Virus record (IMG/VR): IMGVR_UViG_3300036790_000516
Location: 1-54,787 of that record
Reading direction: 5' to 3' (one strand)
Source: a virus
DNA: 54,787 bases
Numbering within the stretch: position 1 is the stretch's first letter; each line of letters starts with the position of its first letter. The notes beneath the pieces were generated by a model. It was not told the origin of the DNA and searched no databases. It saw nothing but the letters and a program-made list of their open reading frames with translations. Position numbers and translations under genes: made by a program. Positions 1 to 8,465 of this stretch are shown here, in pieces.

Positions 1-2490
1 GTCGTCACCGCCCTCGACGGCGCTGGCGGCGAGACTCCGGCGTCGAACGAGGTCTTCGCCGCCGTCGACGCCAACTCCTCGATCACCATCTGCTGGAACG
101 TGGTCCCGAACGCCTGGGCCTATAACGTTTACCGCGGGCTGACCTCGGGCTCGGAGATGGTTCTGTCGGGCGTCGGGCTTCCCGTCCCGCAGCCAGCGCC
201 GCTGACCGCCCGCGTCTGTTTCACCGACGGCGGCGCGACCCCGTTCCCGCCCGGCGGCCTGCCCGTCGCCTCGGTCACCAACGAACCCTACGTGTTGATC
301 TCGCCGCCCGCGCTCGCCGGGTTCAATCCGACCGGCCGGGCGCTGGTGACCCTCGCCGGGGCGACCTCCGGCTCCTTCTACGTCGGCAAGTCGGTCGTCC
401 TCGAAGGCACCGGCAGCGCCTATTACAACGGGGTCGCGGCGTCGGTCGTCTCCATCGTCTCTTCGACGCAACTGGTCATTCAATCGGCGACGTGGTCGCC
501 GCCGTCGCGCCCCGGCTTCCAGGACACCGTCGGCGGCGACCTCCAGGACCCCGGCCCGGTCACCGATACCACCCAGCAGGTCGTCCTCTACAAGATGCCG
601 AACTCGCTGACGCTGCCGATCCCCTACACCGACGCGAACGTGGTAGCGCTGTTCCCGATGTGCCCGCCATCCCTCGGCGTCCCTCCATCGGGCGGCACCG
701 GCGGCCCGACCTCCCTCCCCGGCGCAACCGCCTCGGGCGGCATCGTTGGCATGACCTCGCGCATCCCTCAAATGGCCCAGTTCACCAACCGCGTCGCGAT
801 GGCCCTCGGCAACGGATTCGTGCCGCAGGTCTACTGGGACTCGACTGGATCGCCCGTTAATCCCGCCCCGACCGGCCCGATCACCGGCGTTTCGGTCGAC
901 GCCTACGGCGTGGTCACCGTTACCACCTCGACGTCCCTATCGGTCACCGACCCGACGTCCAAAGGCTTCCTGCCCGTCGGCACGAGCGTCGTCCTCGCGG
1001 GGATCGCCGATCCTCTCTACAACGGCGTTTTCGTGGTCATCTCGGTCGCCATCACGACCATGACCTCCTCGTTTACCGTGCGCAATCTGGCGGCAATCGG
1101 CGAGGCCCCGTCGAGCGGAGGCACCTGGACCGACGCCGCCACTCCCATCATCAACGTCTTCCTGCCCGCCTACCCGGCGTGGGCGGCATCGACGATCTAC
1201 GCCGTCAACGCGGTCGTGCAGCCGGACACGCCGAACGGCTTCTACTACACCTGCGTGTTCCCCGGCGAGTCGGGCCTTACCCAGCCGGCGTTCCCCACCA
1301 TCGTCGGCAATCAGATCGAGGACGGCACCGCCGTATGGCAGAACTCCGGCTCGACCGCCGGCCCCGCCCCGCCCGGCGCCGGCCACCTCTCCATCTACTC
1401 CGGCTCGCTGTGGCTCTGGAACACCTGGCCGACCGACTCGACCAACGGCATCGCCGGGCCGACCTCGATCCAGATGTCCGACGTCGACAATCCGTTTTCG
1501 TGGAACCCGGTCAACCAGGCGTTCATCGACAAGGACGACGGATCGGACGGCATGGGCCTGGCGACGTTCACGATCAGCGCCGAGGGCATCCCGCCCGAGG
1601 GCTCCCTGGTGGCGTTCAAAAACTTCGCCGGGTACCAGATCGTCGGCGTCTTTGGCTCCTCCAATTTCGCCATCCAGCGCATCCGCTCCGACATGGGCTG
1701 CTCGGCCCCCCGTACGATCCATTTCGTCCCTGGCTTCGGGATCATGCGCTACGCCCATCTCGGCATCGCCAATTTCGACGGCGTTCGCGATACGTTGATC
1801 AGCGAGGAGGTCCGCCCGTTCCTGTTCGCGTCGAACTCGCGACTGACCGCCGACATCGTCCCCATCGACCCCTACTGGCTGGCGATGTCCTGTTCCGATC
1901 TGACCGCGTCGCCCGCGATGTACGTCACCGCCATCCCGGTCGGCTCGAACTCCCTCGGCGCCCTCACGCGATTGCTGTGCTATGACATCGTCCTCAAATC
2001 CTGGGCCATCATCGACCTCCCGTTCCCGATCTCGACGATCTACCAGGCGCGCTCCTCGGAGGTCACCTCCCCGATCACCTTATTCGGCGGATTCAGCGAC
2101 GGGGTGCTGCAGCGCTGGCAGGCCAACGACCTCTTATGGCTGACCGGCGGCGGGGCGTCGGAGCTTCCCCGGGTCGTCGCCTGGTCGGTCACGCTCGCCG
2201 ACACCGAAGGGCGCACGCCCGACCAAAAGATGCAGTTCCGCCGCGTCACCGTTCGTGGTATATCTAACGGCGCCTCCTCCCTTTCCGTTACTCCCATCAT
2301 CAACGGGAGTCCCTTTACATTGCAGACCTATCCGATCCCCGCGAGCGGAGATTACGAAGTGTTCAGCGGCGTGTTCAAAAACGGCTGGCGGTTCGGCGCG
2401 CGGCTCTCGGGCGCCGGGCCAATTGAGATCGACCGGGTGGGATACCAGCTCGTCGATAAGGCGCTTGGGACGCCGGGGGTGATCTCGTGA
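1..2490 (+). CDS. Tail nozzle/stabilisation-type structural protein (3' part; gene starts at 54316)
   Basis: This is the downstream 830 codons of a 944-residue protein whose GTG start lies at 54316 on the other side of the circular join; position 1 is the first base of a codon. The N-terminal part (LLYTVRGALTACDGT) resembles the opening of podovirus nozzle or packaged-DNA-stabilisation proteins. It is followed by an Ig/FN3-like module (DTYYYVVTALDG ... AYNVYRG) spanning the join. The long beta-rich body would form a tail nozzle ring. It follows a 415-residue adaptor-like protein and precedes putative ejection proteins, the usual order in short-tailed phages. The family is inferred from position and composition; no diagnostic catalytic motif exists. 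Confidence 0.6.
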   Translation, partial: VVTALDGAGGETPASNEVFAAVDANSSITICWNVVPNAWAYNVYRGLTSGSEMVLSGVGLPVPQPAPLTARVCFTDGGATPFPPGGLPVASVTNEPYVLISPPALAGFNPTGRALVTLAGATSGSFYVGKSVVLEGTGSAYYNGVAASVVSIVSSTQLVIQSATWSPPSRPGFQDTVGGDLQDPGPVTDTTQQVVLYKMPNSLTLPIPYTDANVVALFPMCPPSLGVPPSGGTGGPTSLPGATASGGIVGMTSRIPQMAQFTNRVAMALGNGFVPQVYWDSTGSPVNPAPTGPITGVSVDAYGVVTVTTSTSLSVTDPTSKGFLPVGTSVVLAGIADPLYNGVFVVISVAITTMTSSFTVRNLAAIGEAPSSGGTWTDAATPIINVFLPAYPAWAASTIYAVNAVVQPDTPNGFYYTCVFPGESGLTQPAFPTIVGNQIEDGTAVWQNSGSTAGPAPPGAGHLSIYSGSLWLWNTWPTDSTNGIAGPTSIQMSDVDNPFSWNPVNQAFIDKDDGSDGMGLATFTISAEGIPPEGSLVAFKNFAGYQIVGVFGSSNFAIQRIRSDMGCSAPRTIHFVPGFGIMRYAHLGIANFDGVRDTLISEEVRPFLFASNSRLTADIVPIDPYWLAMSCSDLTASPAMYVTAIPVGSNSLGALTRLLCYDIVLKSWAIIDLPFPISTIYQARSSEVTSPITLFGGFSDGVLQRWQANDLLWLTGGGASELPRVVAWSVTLADTEGRTPDQKMQFRRVTVRGISNGASSLSVTPIINGSPFTLQTYPIPASGDYEVFSGVFKNGWRFGARLSGAGPIEIDRVGYQLVDKALGTPGVIS

Positions 2491-2888
2491 CCATGCCCGC
2501 CATTCGCGTCCGCAACTACGTCCCCGGCGAGACTCTCCCTGCCGCGCTGGCGACTGGCTACGAGCAGCGCCGCTGCGACCCTCAGTGGATCTGGCTTGCG
2601 GTCGACAACGCCGACGCCCCGGTCGCCATCCTGGTCGCCGCGCCCGCGCATATCGCGGTGATCCTGATGCGCCTTGTGGCCGTCGATGGCGCGCCGGTCT
2701 CTACGATCCGCGGCCTCGTCCGCCACGTTCTCGCCGAGTGCGCCGCCCGCGGCTACCTCACCTACGTCACCTGGGTCAACCCGCAGCGTCCAGCGGAGGC
2801 GTCGCTGTTGCGCCTGATTTGTCAAACCGGCGGGAAGCAGCTCGTCGAGCCGCAGGTCTGCTGCATCGGTCTAACGGAGGCCGCCTGA
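2487..2888 (+). CDS. GNAT-fold acetyltransferase-like virion protein
   Basis: 133 residues. It starts with GTG in a GTGA overlap with the nozzle stop; ATG at 2493 is an alternative. The central LMRLVAVDGAP followed by a helix and LTYVTWVNPQ, with a final beta strand, has the layout of GNAT acetyltransferases. GNAT-fold proteins are frequent among internal or tail genes of short-tailed phages, where they are often thought to be structural. No clear acetyl-CoA loop (Q/RxxGxG/A) is visible, so catalysis is doubtful. Translational coupling to nozzle and ejection genes supports a virion role. Confidence 0.5.
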   Translation: MTMPAIRVRNYVPGETLPAALATGYEQRRCDPQWIWLAVDNADAPVAILVAAPAHIAVILMRLVAVDGAPVSTIRGLVRHVLAECAARGYLTYVTWVNPQRPAEASLLRLICQTGGKQLVEPQVCCIGLTEAA

Positions 2889-3178
2889 TGCCCGAGATAC
2901 TTGGGCTCATCCCAACGCTGCTCGGCCTCGGCAACTCCATCTCCGCCCAGCAGCATGCGAACATCCCGTCGCTGCTCCCGCCCGCAGCGTCGACGCCGGG
3001 CACGACGGCCACCGCGCCGCAGGTCACCGCCGCCGCCAATACCGACTACGCCACCAGCGGGTCGCAAGGCGGGGCGGCGCCGAATTTCCTGTCGTCGTTC
3101 TCGGCGCAGAATGGCGGCTCGCCGACGACGCCGTTGCCGTTCAACGCCGATACCTTGAAGGGGTACTTCAATGCCTGA
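2888..3178 (+). CDS. Small Ala/Ser/Thr-rich virion-associated protein
   Basis: 96 residues. ATG overlaps the upstream TGA (TGATG) and the stop overlaps the next start by 8 nt, so it is firmly embedded in the operon. A short hydrophobic N-terminal helix (ILGLIPTLLGLG) is followed by disordered Ala/Pro/Thr/Ser sequence and a C-terminal LPFNADTLKGYFNA. No family is recognised. Position between nozzle and ejection-type genes suggests a small internal virion or ejection component. This is inference only. Confidence 0.6.
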   Translation: MPEILGLIPTLLGLGNSISAQQHANIPSLLPPAASTPGTTATAPQVTAAANTDYATSGSQGGAAPNFLSSFSAQNGGSPTTPLPFNADTLKGYFNA

Positions 3179-3869
3179 TTCGCTGGGACAACTCGGGGGC
3201 CTGTTTGGCGGTGGCGGTTCGGGCGGCGGCGGCTCCGGCGGCGGCGGCTCGACCGCAGGCACCGCAGTGTCCGGCGGCCTCGCTGGCGCGGGCGCAATCG
3301 GCAACCTGCTAACCTCGCTGTTATCCGGCGGCGTCACCAGCGGCCTCAACAAGCAACTCAAGTCGATCGAAGGCATGTCCCCGGCGCAATTCTCGTCGAT
3401 GGTGACGAGCGCCGAAGGCCCGATCAACGCCGGTCTGGTCCAGTCCGTGGGCAACCGGGTCCAAGGCGACCTTGCCTCCCGTGGTCTCTCCCAAGCCCCC
3501 GGCATCTTCGCGTCGGAGGAGGCGCAGGCGCTCGGGCCGATCGAGCAGCAGAATTATCAGGTCGCGCTGGAGCAGACGCTGGCGAAACTGGGACTGCCAT
3601 TGTCCTACGCGTCGGTGATTCAGAAGATGCTGCCGGGACAGCAGTCGATGACGCCCGCGTTGCAGGCGTTATTGCGGTCGCTGGCGGCGGGAAACGCTAA
3701 CAAGGCTAGCGCGTCCAGCGGCGGACTGGTCCTCCCCGGCGGTCCCACCTCAGGCTCGATCCCCACGACCGACTCGCCGGTCGATGGCAGCCTCATCGAC
3801 CCTTCCCTGTGGACCGGTGGGACCGATAGTGGCGATCTGGACCTGTCCGCGCTAGGCGTTGGAGGCTAG
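3171..3869 (+). CDS. Putative internal virion/ejection protein with a natural (GGGGS)3 segment
   Basis: 232 residues. The start overlaps the previous gene. Residues about 13-27 are three perfect GGGGS units (3207-3251), followed by a Gly/Ala-rich hydrophobic stretch (residues 30-52) that could insert in a membrane. Then come helices (MSPAQFSSMVTSAEGPINAG; ASEEAQALGPIEQQNYQVAL) and a Ser/Gly/Asp-rich tail. Flexible Gly-rich and amphipathic sequence fits proteins ejected with phage DNA. It is followed by two larger proteins of similar character. Function is inferred from composition and order. Confidence 0.55.
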   Translation: MPDSLGQLGGLFGGGGSGGGGSGGGGSTAGTAVSGGLAGAGAIGNLLTSLLSGGVTSGLNKQLKSIEGMSPAQFSSMVTSAEGPINAGLVQSVGNRVQGDLASRGLSQAPGIFASEEAQALGPIEQQNYQVALEQTLAKLGLPLSYASVIQKMLPGQQSMTPALQALLRSLAAGNANKASASSGGLVLPGGPTSGSIPTTDSPVDGSLIDPSLWTGGTDSGDLDLSALGVGG

Positions 3870-3872
3870 CGC

Positions 3873-5108
3873 ATGGGAGCCTTCGCACAAGCCCTGCAAT
3901 CGCTCGGCGGCCTCGGCAACGACTTGGGGACCGCGCAGCAGAACGTCAAGACGCAGGCGTTTACCGACCAGTCGAACGCGATCAAGCTGCGGCTATTGCA
4001 ACTGGCGTTGTCACAGCAGGAGAAGCCGCCGGTCGATCCTCTCGCGCAGAAGATTGCGACGATCCAGGCCGGGCTGAAGCAGCTAGGATTGCCTCCCATG
4101 ACGCAGGATCAAGCGCTCCAGGTTCTAGGGCTTGCGCCGAAAGCGACTACGGATCGCCAGTTCCCTGTCGCTCCCGGAGGCGAGGTCTACGATACTGCTA
4201 CAAGGACGTTCTCGCAGCCAGTTCCCGAGCGGCCAATCAAGCCCACCGCCGCCACCGAGGCCAAGCCGGTATTTCCAACCGGCGGGGGGCCTGCTTACGG
4301 CGTCTCCCGCGTCAACAGCGCCGGACAACTCGCCATCATCAAGCCGGGCGACCCCGAGTTCACCGACGACGATAAAAAGCTGCTCGACTCGGTGAACGCG
4401 TCGCAGCAAAAGGGACAAGCGGACAAGGCTGCGGCTGCGGCGGCGGCGGCGGCTGCGCGGGAGAAAGCCTACGTAGACGCCTATGCAACGGCGCGAGGCA
4501 AGGTTCAGCAGTATTCGGTGATCGACAAGACCAACGGCCAGCCGGTGATGGTCAACGCCGAGACCATGAACGCGAATCCCGGCCGCTTCGCCGCTGGGAG
4601 CCTCGGCCAGCAGCTCAAGAATCGCGCGGGCGTGTTCGACGAGATCAATTACACGACGGGACAGTTCAATCGGGCGCTCAACGGCCTCACCGACGCGGAT
4701 TTCAAAACGCTGCCCCGCGCGCAAATCGCCATCGCGCTGCAAAGCCGCGATCCCAGTTCCGCAATGTCCGAGTTCATCGGCAGCGAGGCGGCATCGACGC
4801 TCTCGCCCGCGCAGATCGACTACGTCACCGGCCTCGTCTCGTTGCAGGAGTCGGCGATGTCGCTGCGGTCGATCGCTGGAATGGGTCAAGGGTCCGACAC
4901 GCTGCGGAACGCGATCACCGCGATGCTGCCGGGGCCGCAAACGCCGTCGAAGGACTATGCCAACCGGCAGATGAGACTGTTCCAGGGCGAGCTAGAAGCG
5001 CTGCGGCGGTCGGTCCCGGCGTCGTCGCAGCTCGGCATGAGCGGCCAAACAGGTAACGCCGCGGCACCGCCAGCCACCGGAGGCACGCGTACGATCGTGA
5101 TTCAATAA
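3873..5108 (+). CDS. Putative internal virion/ejection protein (411 aa)
   Basis: It starts 3 nt after the previous stop, with GGAGGCTAGCGC upstream as a ribosome site, and ends TAATG-overlapped with the next gene. Mostly helical: Gln-rich N-terminal helices (residues 1-60), a Pro-rich linker (about 100-135), an Ala-rich charged helix with nine alanines (residues 190-200) and a helical C-terminal half ending in low-complexity sequence. No family recognised. Three consecutive helical, Ala/Gln-rich proteins after the nozzle gene match the ejection-protein slot of podoviruses. Confidence 0.55.
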   Translation: MGAFAQALQSLGGLGNDLGTAQQNVKTQAFTDQSNAIKLRLLQLALSQQEKPPVDPLAQKIATIQAGLKQLGLPPMTQDQALQVLGLAPKATTDRQFPVAPGGEVYDTATRTFSQPVPERPIKPTAATEAKPVFPTGGGPAYGVSRVNSAGQLAIIKPGDPEFTDDDKKLLDSVNASQQKGQADKAAAAAAAAAAREKAYVDAYATARGKVQQYSVIDKTNGQPVMVNAETMNANPGRFAAGSLGQQLKNRAGVFDEINYTTGQFNRALNGLTDADFKTLPRAQIAIALQSRDPSSAMSEFIGSEAASTLSPAQIDYVTGLVSLQESAMSLRSIAGMGQGSDTLRNAITAMLPGPQTPSKDYANRQMRLFQGELEALRRSVPASSQLGMSGQTGNAAAPPATGGTRTIVIQ

Positions 5109-6271
5109 TGGCCAACGGAACCGATCGTGAGCAAGTGAATCTCAACGTAGGCGGCCAATCGTTCACGATTGATGCGCCGAAGGGACTGTCTGACGCCGAG
5201 GTGATCTCTAAGGCGATGGCGGCGGACCCTGGGTTTCGAGCGGCCTACGCCGACTTTCGTCGCGGCGCGCAGGCGCAGGCGGCCGCAAGGGCGGCAGGCG
5301 TATCGTCTCCCGGCGTCTCACAATCGCCGCTCAAGCCGCAGATGGAGCAGGCGGGCGCGAGGCATATCGCTAACGAGAAGGAGCTGGCTTACCGGCAATG
5401 GCGCGCGAGACAAAACCCTACGCCGATGACCGACGCGTCCAGCGTCTTACTCCCAGTAGCGGAACTCCCCGAGGCCGTCGCCGCTCTCTCCAGGATGAGC
5501 GCTGCCGATATAGCCCGAGGGGCAGGGCGGGGGCTGTTAAATTTCGCCAAGAAATCCGCTGGTGGCGCGGTCGTTGGCGGCGCGGCTGGAGGCGCGGTCG
5601 GGGGCAAGCGAGGTGCGGAACTCGGTGCCGCTGGAGGCGCTACTCTCGGGACCCTTATCCCCAATCGCGCCTACGCCAATCTCCCTCCTGCCATCGGCCA
5701 CTTTTTCCTCAGCGATGAGGATTACGCGATGGTCAAGGCGGCTCAGGAACTCGCCAAGATACAGGCCGAACTGAAGACGGACTTGCCGGCAGCGCAGGCG
5801 GCGAAAAAGCTGGCCAAGTTGCAGGCCGAGATCGCGGCGGGGCTCAAGGAATCTCCCGAGACCATAGCCGAGCCCGAGAAGGTCCCGTTTCGTCCTGGCA
5901 TGAAGGCGCAACTGAATCGCGGAACGGGAACTGCTTATGATCCCGTAGGGGGCTCGCGCGCCCCCGCATCGTCGTCGTCGAGGCCAATGATACGGCCGCC
6001 GCGAACAGGTGAGGCCTCTGAGTCCATGGCCGCAGGTTCCTCTGGCCTCCGTCCAACCGAGTCCGAGCAGCTCGCCACGTGGCTCAACAAGCAGACGGTA
6101 TGGACGCCGGAGATGGAGCGCGCCGCCGTTCGCGCTTGGGGCGACAAGGCTCGGATGCGCGCAGGCGAGGGCCTCGTCAACTATCGCGCGAGAATCCAAG
6201 GCTACGGCTACGCCGCCCGCGCCGCTCGCGGCATGAGCGACATCGAAAACAATCCGATCATTCGACCGTAA
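5108..6271 (+). CDS. Putative DNA-ejection protein with glycine-zipper membrane segment
   Basis: 387 residues, TAATG-coupled to the preceding gene. Residues 150-185 form a glycine zipper (AGGAVVGGAAGGAVGGKRG and continuation), a pattern found in proteins that insert into membranes. Flanking regions are helical (AELKTDLPAAQAAKKLAKLQ) and the C-terminus is basic. Such a segment suits a protein that helps form the conduit for DNA through the inner membrane. The N-terminus (VNLNVGGQSFTIDAP..) is a small beta-type domain like those seen at the start of some large phage internal proteins. No enzymatic motif (transglycosylase or protease) was seen. Confidence 0.55.
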   Translation: MANGTDREQVNLNVGGQSFTIDAPKGLSDAEVISKAMAADPGFRAAYADFRRGAQAQAAARAAGVSSPGVSQSPLKPQMEQAGARHIANEKELAYRQWRARQNPTPMTDASSVLLPVAELPEAVAALSRMSAADIARGAGRGLLNFAKKSAGGAVVGGAAGGAVGGKRGAELGAAGGATLGTLIPNRAYANLPPAIGHFFLSDEDYAMVKAAQELAKIQAELKTDLPAAQAAKKLAKLQAEIAAGLKESPETIAEPEKVPFRPGMKAQLNRGTGTAYDPVGGSRAPASSSSRPMIRPPRTGEASESMAAGSSGLRPTESEQLATWLNKQTVWTPEMERAAVRAWGDKARMRAGEGLVNYRARIQGYGYAARAARGMSDIENNPIIRP

Positions 6272-6283
6272 AGGAGACAACGA

Positions 6284-6451
6284 ATGGCATTCCACAAAGG
6301 CGATCAACCTTCCGGCGAGGCCCCCGCGACCGCCGTCGGCGACGAGATGTCGCTGCCCGGCCGCGCGCTGGTCCGCAAAAAGGGACGGCATTTCGGCGGC
6401 AAGATGGCCAAACGGCATCACGGGAAGCGCAAGATGGGCAAGCGGGGATAG
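6284..6451 (+). CDS. Small basic protein (55 aa), Lys/Arg/Gly-rich C-terminus
   Basis: A strong ribosome site (AAAGGAG) sits 6 nt upstream of the ATG. The C-terminal third is strongly cationic (GGKMAKRHHGKRKMGKRG). It belongs to a set of tiny basic proteins in this genome (also 6469, 49364, 49527 and 49705) and could bind DNA or a capsid surface. Not recognised as a known family. Confidence 0.65.
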   Translation: MAFHKGDQPSGEAPATAVGDEMSLPGRALVRKKGRHFGGKMAKRHHGKRKMGKRG

Positions 6452-6468
6452 CGGGACGGAGGACGGCG

Positions 6469-6663
6469 ATGCCGCTCGAACATTTTCGCAATAAAGAGGA
6501 CTATAGAAAGTGGACCGCTTATCGCCATATGCACGACATCCCCGCGCCGCATCTGAAACGGGTGAGCGTGGGCGGCAAGGTCCATACGGTCAAGCATTCC
6601 CGCGGACGCAGGACGTCGAAGCGGATGCCCCGTCCGGCGCGACGAAAGGGAGGACGCAAGTGA
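6469..6663 (+). CDS. Small basic protein (64 aa)
   Basis: ATG follows GGACGGAGGACGGCG. The N-terminal half is a short aromatic/charged segment (MPLEHFRNKEDYRKWTAYRH) and the C-terminal half is Arg/Lys/Gly-rich, ending RRKGGRK. The stop overlaps the next GTG (GTGA). Probably nucleic-acid or virion associated. No family recognised. Confidence 0.6.
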   Translation: MPLEHFRNKEDYRKWTAYRHMHDIPAPHLKRVSVGGKVHTVKHSRGRRTSKRMPRPARRKGGRK

Positions 6664-6866
6664 GCACACTCGACGACAATCTCGCGAAACGCATGAAGGC
6701 GGCGATGGGCAGCGAACTCGACCCCGAACTGGCGACGCCGCTGACCGCGGGCTGCGAGGAGACTCCCGACCGCGAGGAGTTGTTCCCGCAGTTCTGCGAC
6801 CCGTTCAGGCAGACGAACATGAAGGGCAAGTACAGCCGCAACACGCGGCGGGAGCGGGAGGACTAA
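6660..6866 (+). CDS. Small hypothetical protein (68 aa)
   Basis: GTG start in a GTGA overlap with the preceding stop, preceded by AAAGGGAGGACGCAA. The acidic N-terminal region (DDNLAKRMKAAMGSELDPEL) is followed by two cysteines and a basic end (KGKYSRNTRRERED). It is the last of three small cytosolic proteins before the block of exported proteins. No function assigned. Confidence 0.6.
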   Translation: MSTLDDNLAKRMKAAMGSELDPELATPLTAGCEETPDREELFPQFCDPFRQTNMKGKYSRNTRRERED

Positions 6867-6868
6867 CG

Positions 6869-8044
6869 ATGCGACGTTGGCTCATCGGCATCACCCTCGC
6901 CGTCATCGCCGTCGCCGCCTCGCCGCCCGCCCGCGCGCAGGTCCAGCAGGGCAGCCTGACGACCGCGGCGGCGGATTGCGGCAACCCTCCCGCGAACTCG
7001 ACCGGCGCCATCTTCGTCGCCGTCGGCAGCAGCGGCGGCGCGACGGTCACGGCATCGGGGACGTGGAGCGGCACCCTCTCGTTCTTCGGCACCGGCGACG
7101 GCGGCGTCACCTACACCGTCCTGACCAGTCTCAACAACTCCAACGTCTCGACGACGACCGGCAACGGGACGTGGCAGTTCAATCCCACCGCCTACTCGCA
7201 TATCTGCGTGGCGTTCACGACCGCGTCGTCGGGGACCGCTGTCGTCACGATCCGCCTGAGCACCAACTCAGCGGGTCATGGCGGCGGCGGGGGCGGCGGT
7301 GGAGGTGGCATCGGCGGCACCGTCTCCAGCCCGTTCCTGCCCTACGCGAGCGGCGCGGATGCGCTGAGCGATAGCGAGTTCAGCTATGACACCGCAAACG
7401 CGATGGCGTTTTGTTTCGCGGAGTACGACTCGAATGACCCGCCGTGCATCTGGGCGGAGGATATGGCTGTTGATTCCAGCGACAGTTCCATCGGGCTGTC
7501 TACAAATGGCGTTTCCGTTAACGACATCAACGATGGCGTCGAATCATGGTACGGCGGTGGAGTAGCCAGCGTTGGAAATGGGAGCATCACCCTATCGTAT
7601 GTTGGGGCCATCACGGCTGGCGTAAATGGCGGCTTCGGCGGCTCCCTCACCCTCAACGATGCCACCAGCGGCAGTCCGACCCTTACAGCGAACGCCGACT
7701 TCTTTGCGCTCACTCCAGATGATTCCGGCTCCTCCGGACTCGTCATGAACTCATCGACAGCATCGAGCATCGATATTATCGTCGAACCGGGAGGGGACTC
7801 CATCGCCCTGTCCAACTCGACGACCGACCCGGACGACAACATTGGGTTGCAGGCAGTCGCCGGAAGCGGGGCGACGCTGAATGTTACGGATTCGATGGGC
7901 GGATCGATCGCAATACAAAGCGCAGGAGGCATCGGAACCGTCGTCGCGCCGCAGCTGGCCGCCGCCTCTGGGCAAATCTTCGTATGCGTGGACACGACCG
8001 GCATGCTCGTGTCGTCGGCAACGGCTTGCGTTGGAACGAAATAA
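6869..8044 (+). CDS. Sec-exported beta-rich, Gly-rich protein (fibre-like)
   Basis: 391 residues. The first 24 residues are a textbook signal peptide: basic RR, hydrophobic LIGITLAVIAVAA, then a PARAQ cleavage box. The mature region is beta-rich, Ser/Thr/Gly-rich, with a Gly9 linker near residue 140 (GGGGGGGGG) and repeated short strands (SIALSNSTTDPDDNIGL..), as in fibre or adhesin stalks. It begins 2 nt after the previous stop and starts a run of exported proteins. It could be a secreted fibre, a periplasmic factor or a virion fibre with an unusual N-terminus. No homologous family recognised. Confidence 0.6.
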   Translation: MRRWLIGITLAVIAVAASPPARAQVQQGSLTTAAADCGNPPANSTGAIFVAVGSSGGATVTASGTWSGTLSFFGTGDGGVTYTVLTSLNNSNVSTTTGNGTWQFNPTAYSHICVAFTTASSGTAVVTIRLSTNSAGHGGGGGGGGGGIGGTVSSPFLPYASGADALSDSEFSYDTANAMAFCFAEYDSNDPPCIWAEDMAVDSSDSSIGLSTNGVSVNDINDGVESWYGGGVASVGNGSITLSYVGAITAGVNGGFGGSLTLNDATSGSPTLTANADFFALTPDDSGSSGLVMNSSTASSIDIIVEPGGDSIALSNSTTDPDDNIGLQAVAGSGATLNVTDSMGGSIAIQSAGGIGTVVAPQLAAASGQIFVCVDTTGMLVSSATACVGTK

Positions 8045-8057
8045 AAAGGAGACCTCG

Positions 8058-8462
8058 ATGAAACTTCGCATCTGGCTGCCCACGCTAATCCTCCCGCTGG
8101 CGCTCGCTGGACTTACGGCCGCGCAATCGCCGGCGCCAACGACCAAGCCGCCGATCGCTCCGCGTCCGCAAGCGGCTCCATTATCGGCCCCGACGCCAAA
8201 GCCGACGCCCGCGCCCGCCGTCGCCGCCGCCGTCCCCGTCCCGCCCGCGACGCTGGCGACGCTGACCCCTTTGCTAACCGCCCGCGCGAACTACCGCTCG
8301 CAGGTGCTGACCCTTCTCCAGAAGAACCGCGCCAACGAGATCGCCATCGGCAAGATCGAGACCAAAGCGCTGGCCGCCGCCGGCCTTGACTACCATAGCT
8401 CGATGCTGTCGGCGGACGGCAAGACGTTCGTCCCGCGGCAAGGACTGCCGCCGCGGCAATAG
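8058..8462 (+). CDS. Sec-exported Pro-rich small protein
   Basis: 134 residues, preceded by AAAAAGGAGACCTCG. The signal peptide MKLRIWLPTLILPLALAGL ends at TAAQS. The mature protein has a Pro/Ala-rich disordered segment (residues 25-75) and then a helical charged domain (ANYRSQVLTLLQKNRANEIA) resembling a short coiled coil. It lies between two larger exported fibre-like proteins. Possibly a periplasmic spacer or assembly factor for them. Unrecognised. Confidence 0.6.
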   Translation: MKLRIWLPTLILPLALAGLTAAQSPAPTTKPPIAPRPQAAPLSAPTPKPTPAPAVAAAVPVPPATLATLTPLLTARANYRSQVLTLLQKNRANEIAIGKIETKALAAAGLDYHSSMLSADGKTFVPRQGLPPRQ

Positions 8463-8465
8463 CCC

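Noticed and set aside
3207-3251. Engineered linker or vector contamination
   Set aside because: The (GGGGS)3 stretch is within a continuous phage gene with normal overlaps on both sides and phage-like codon choice.
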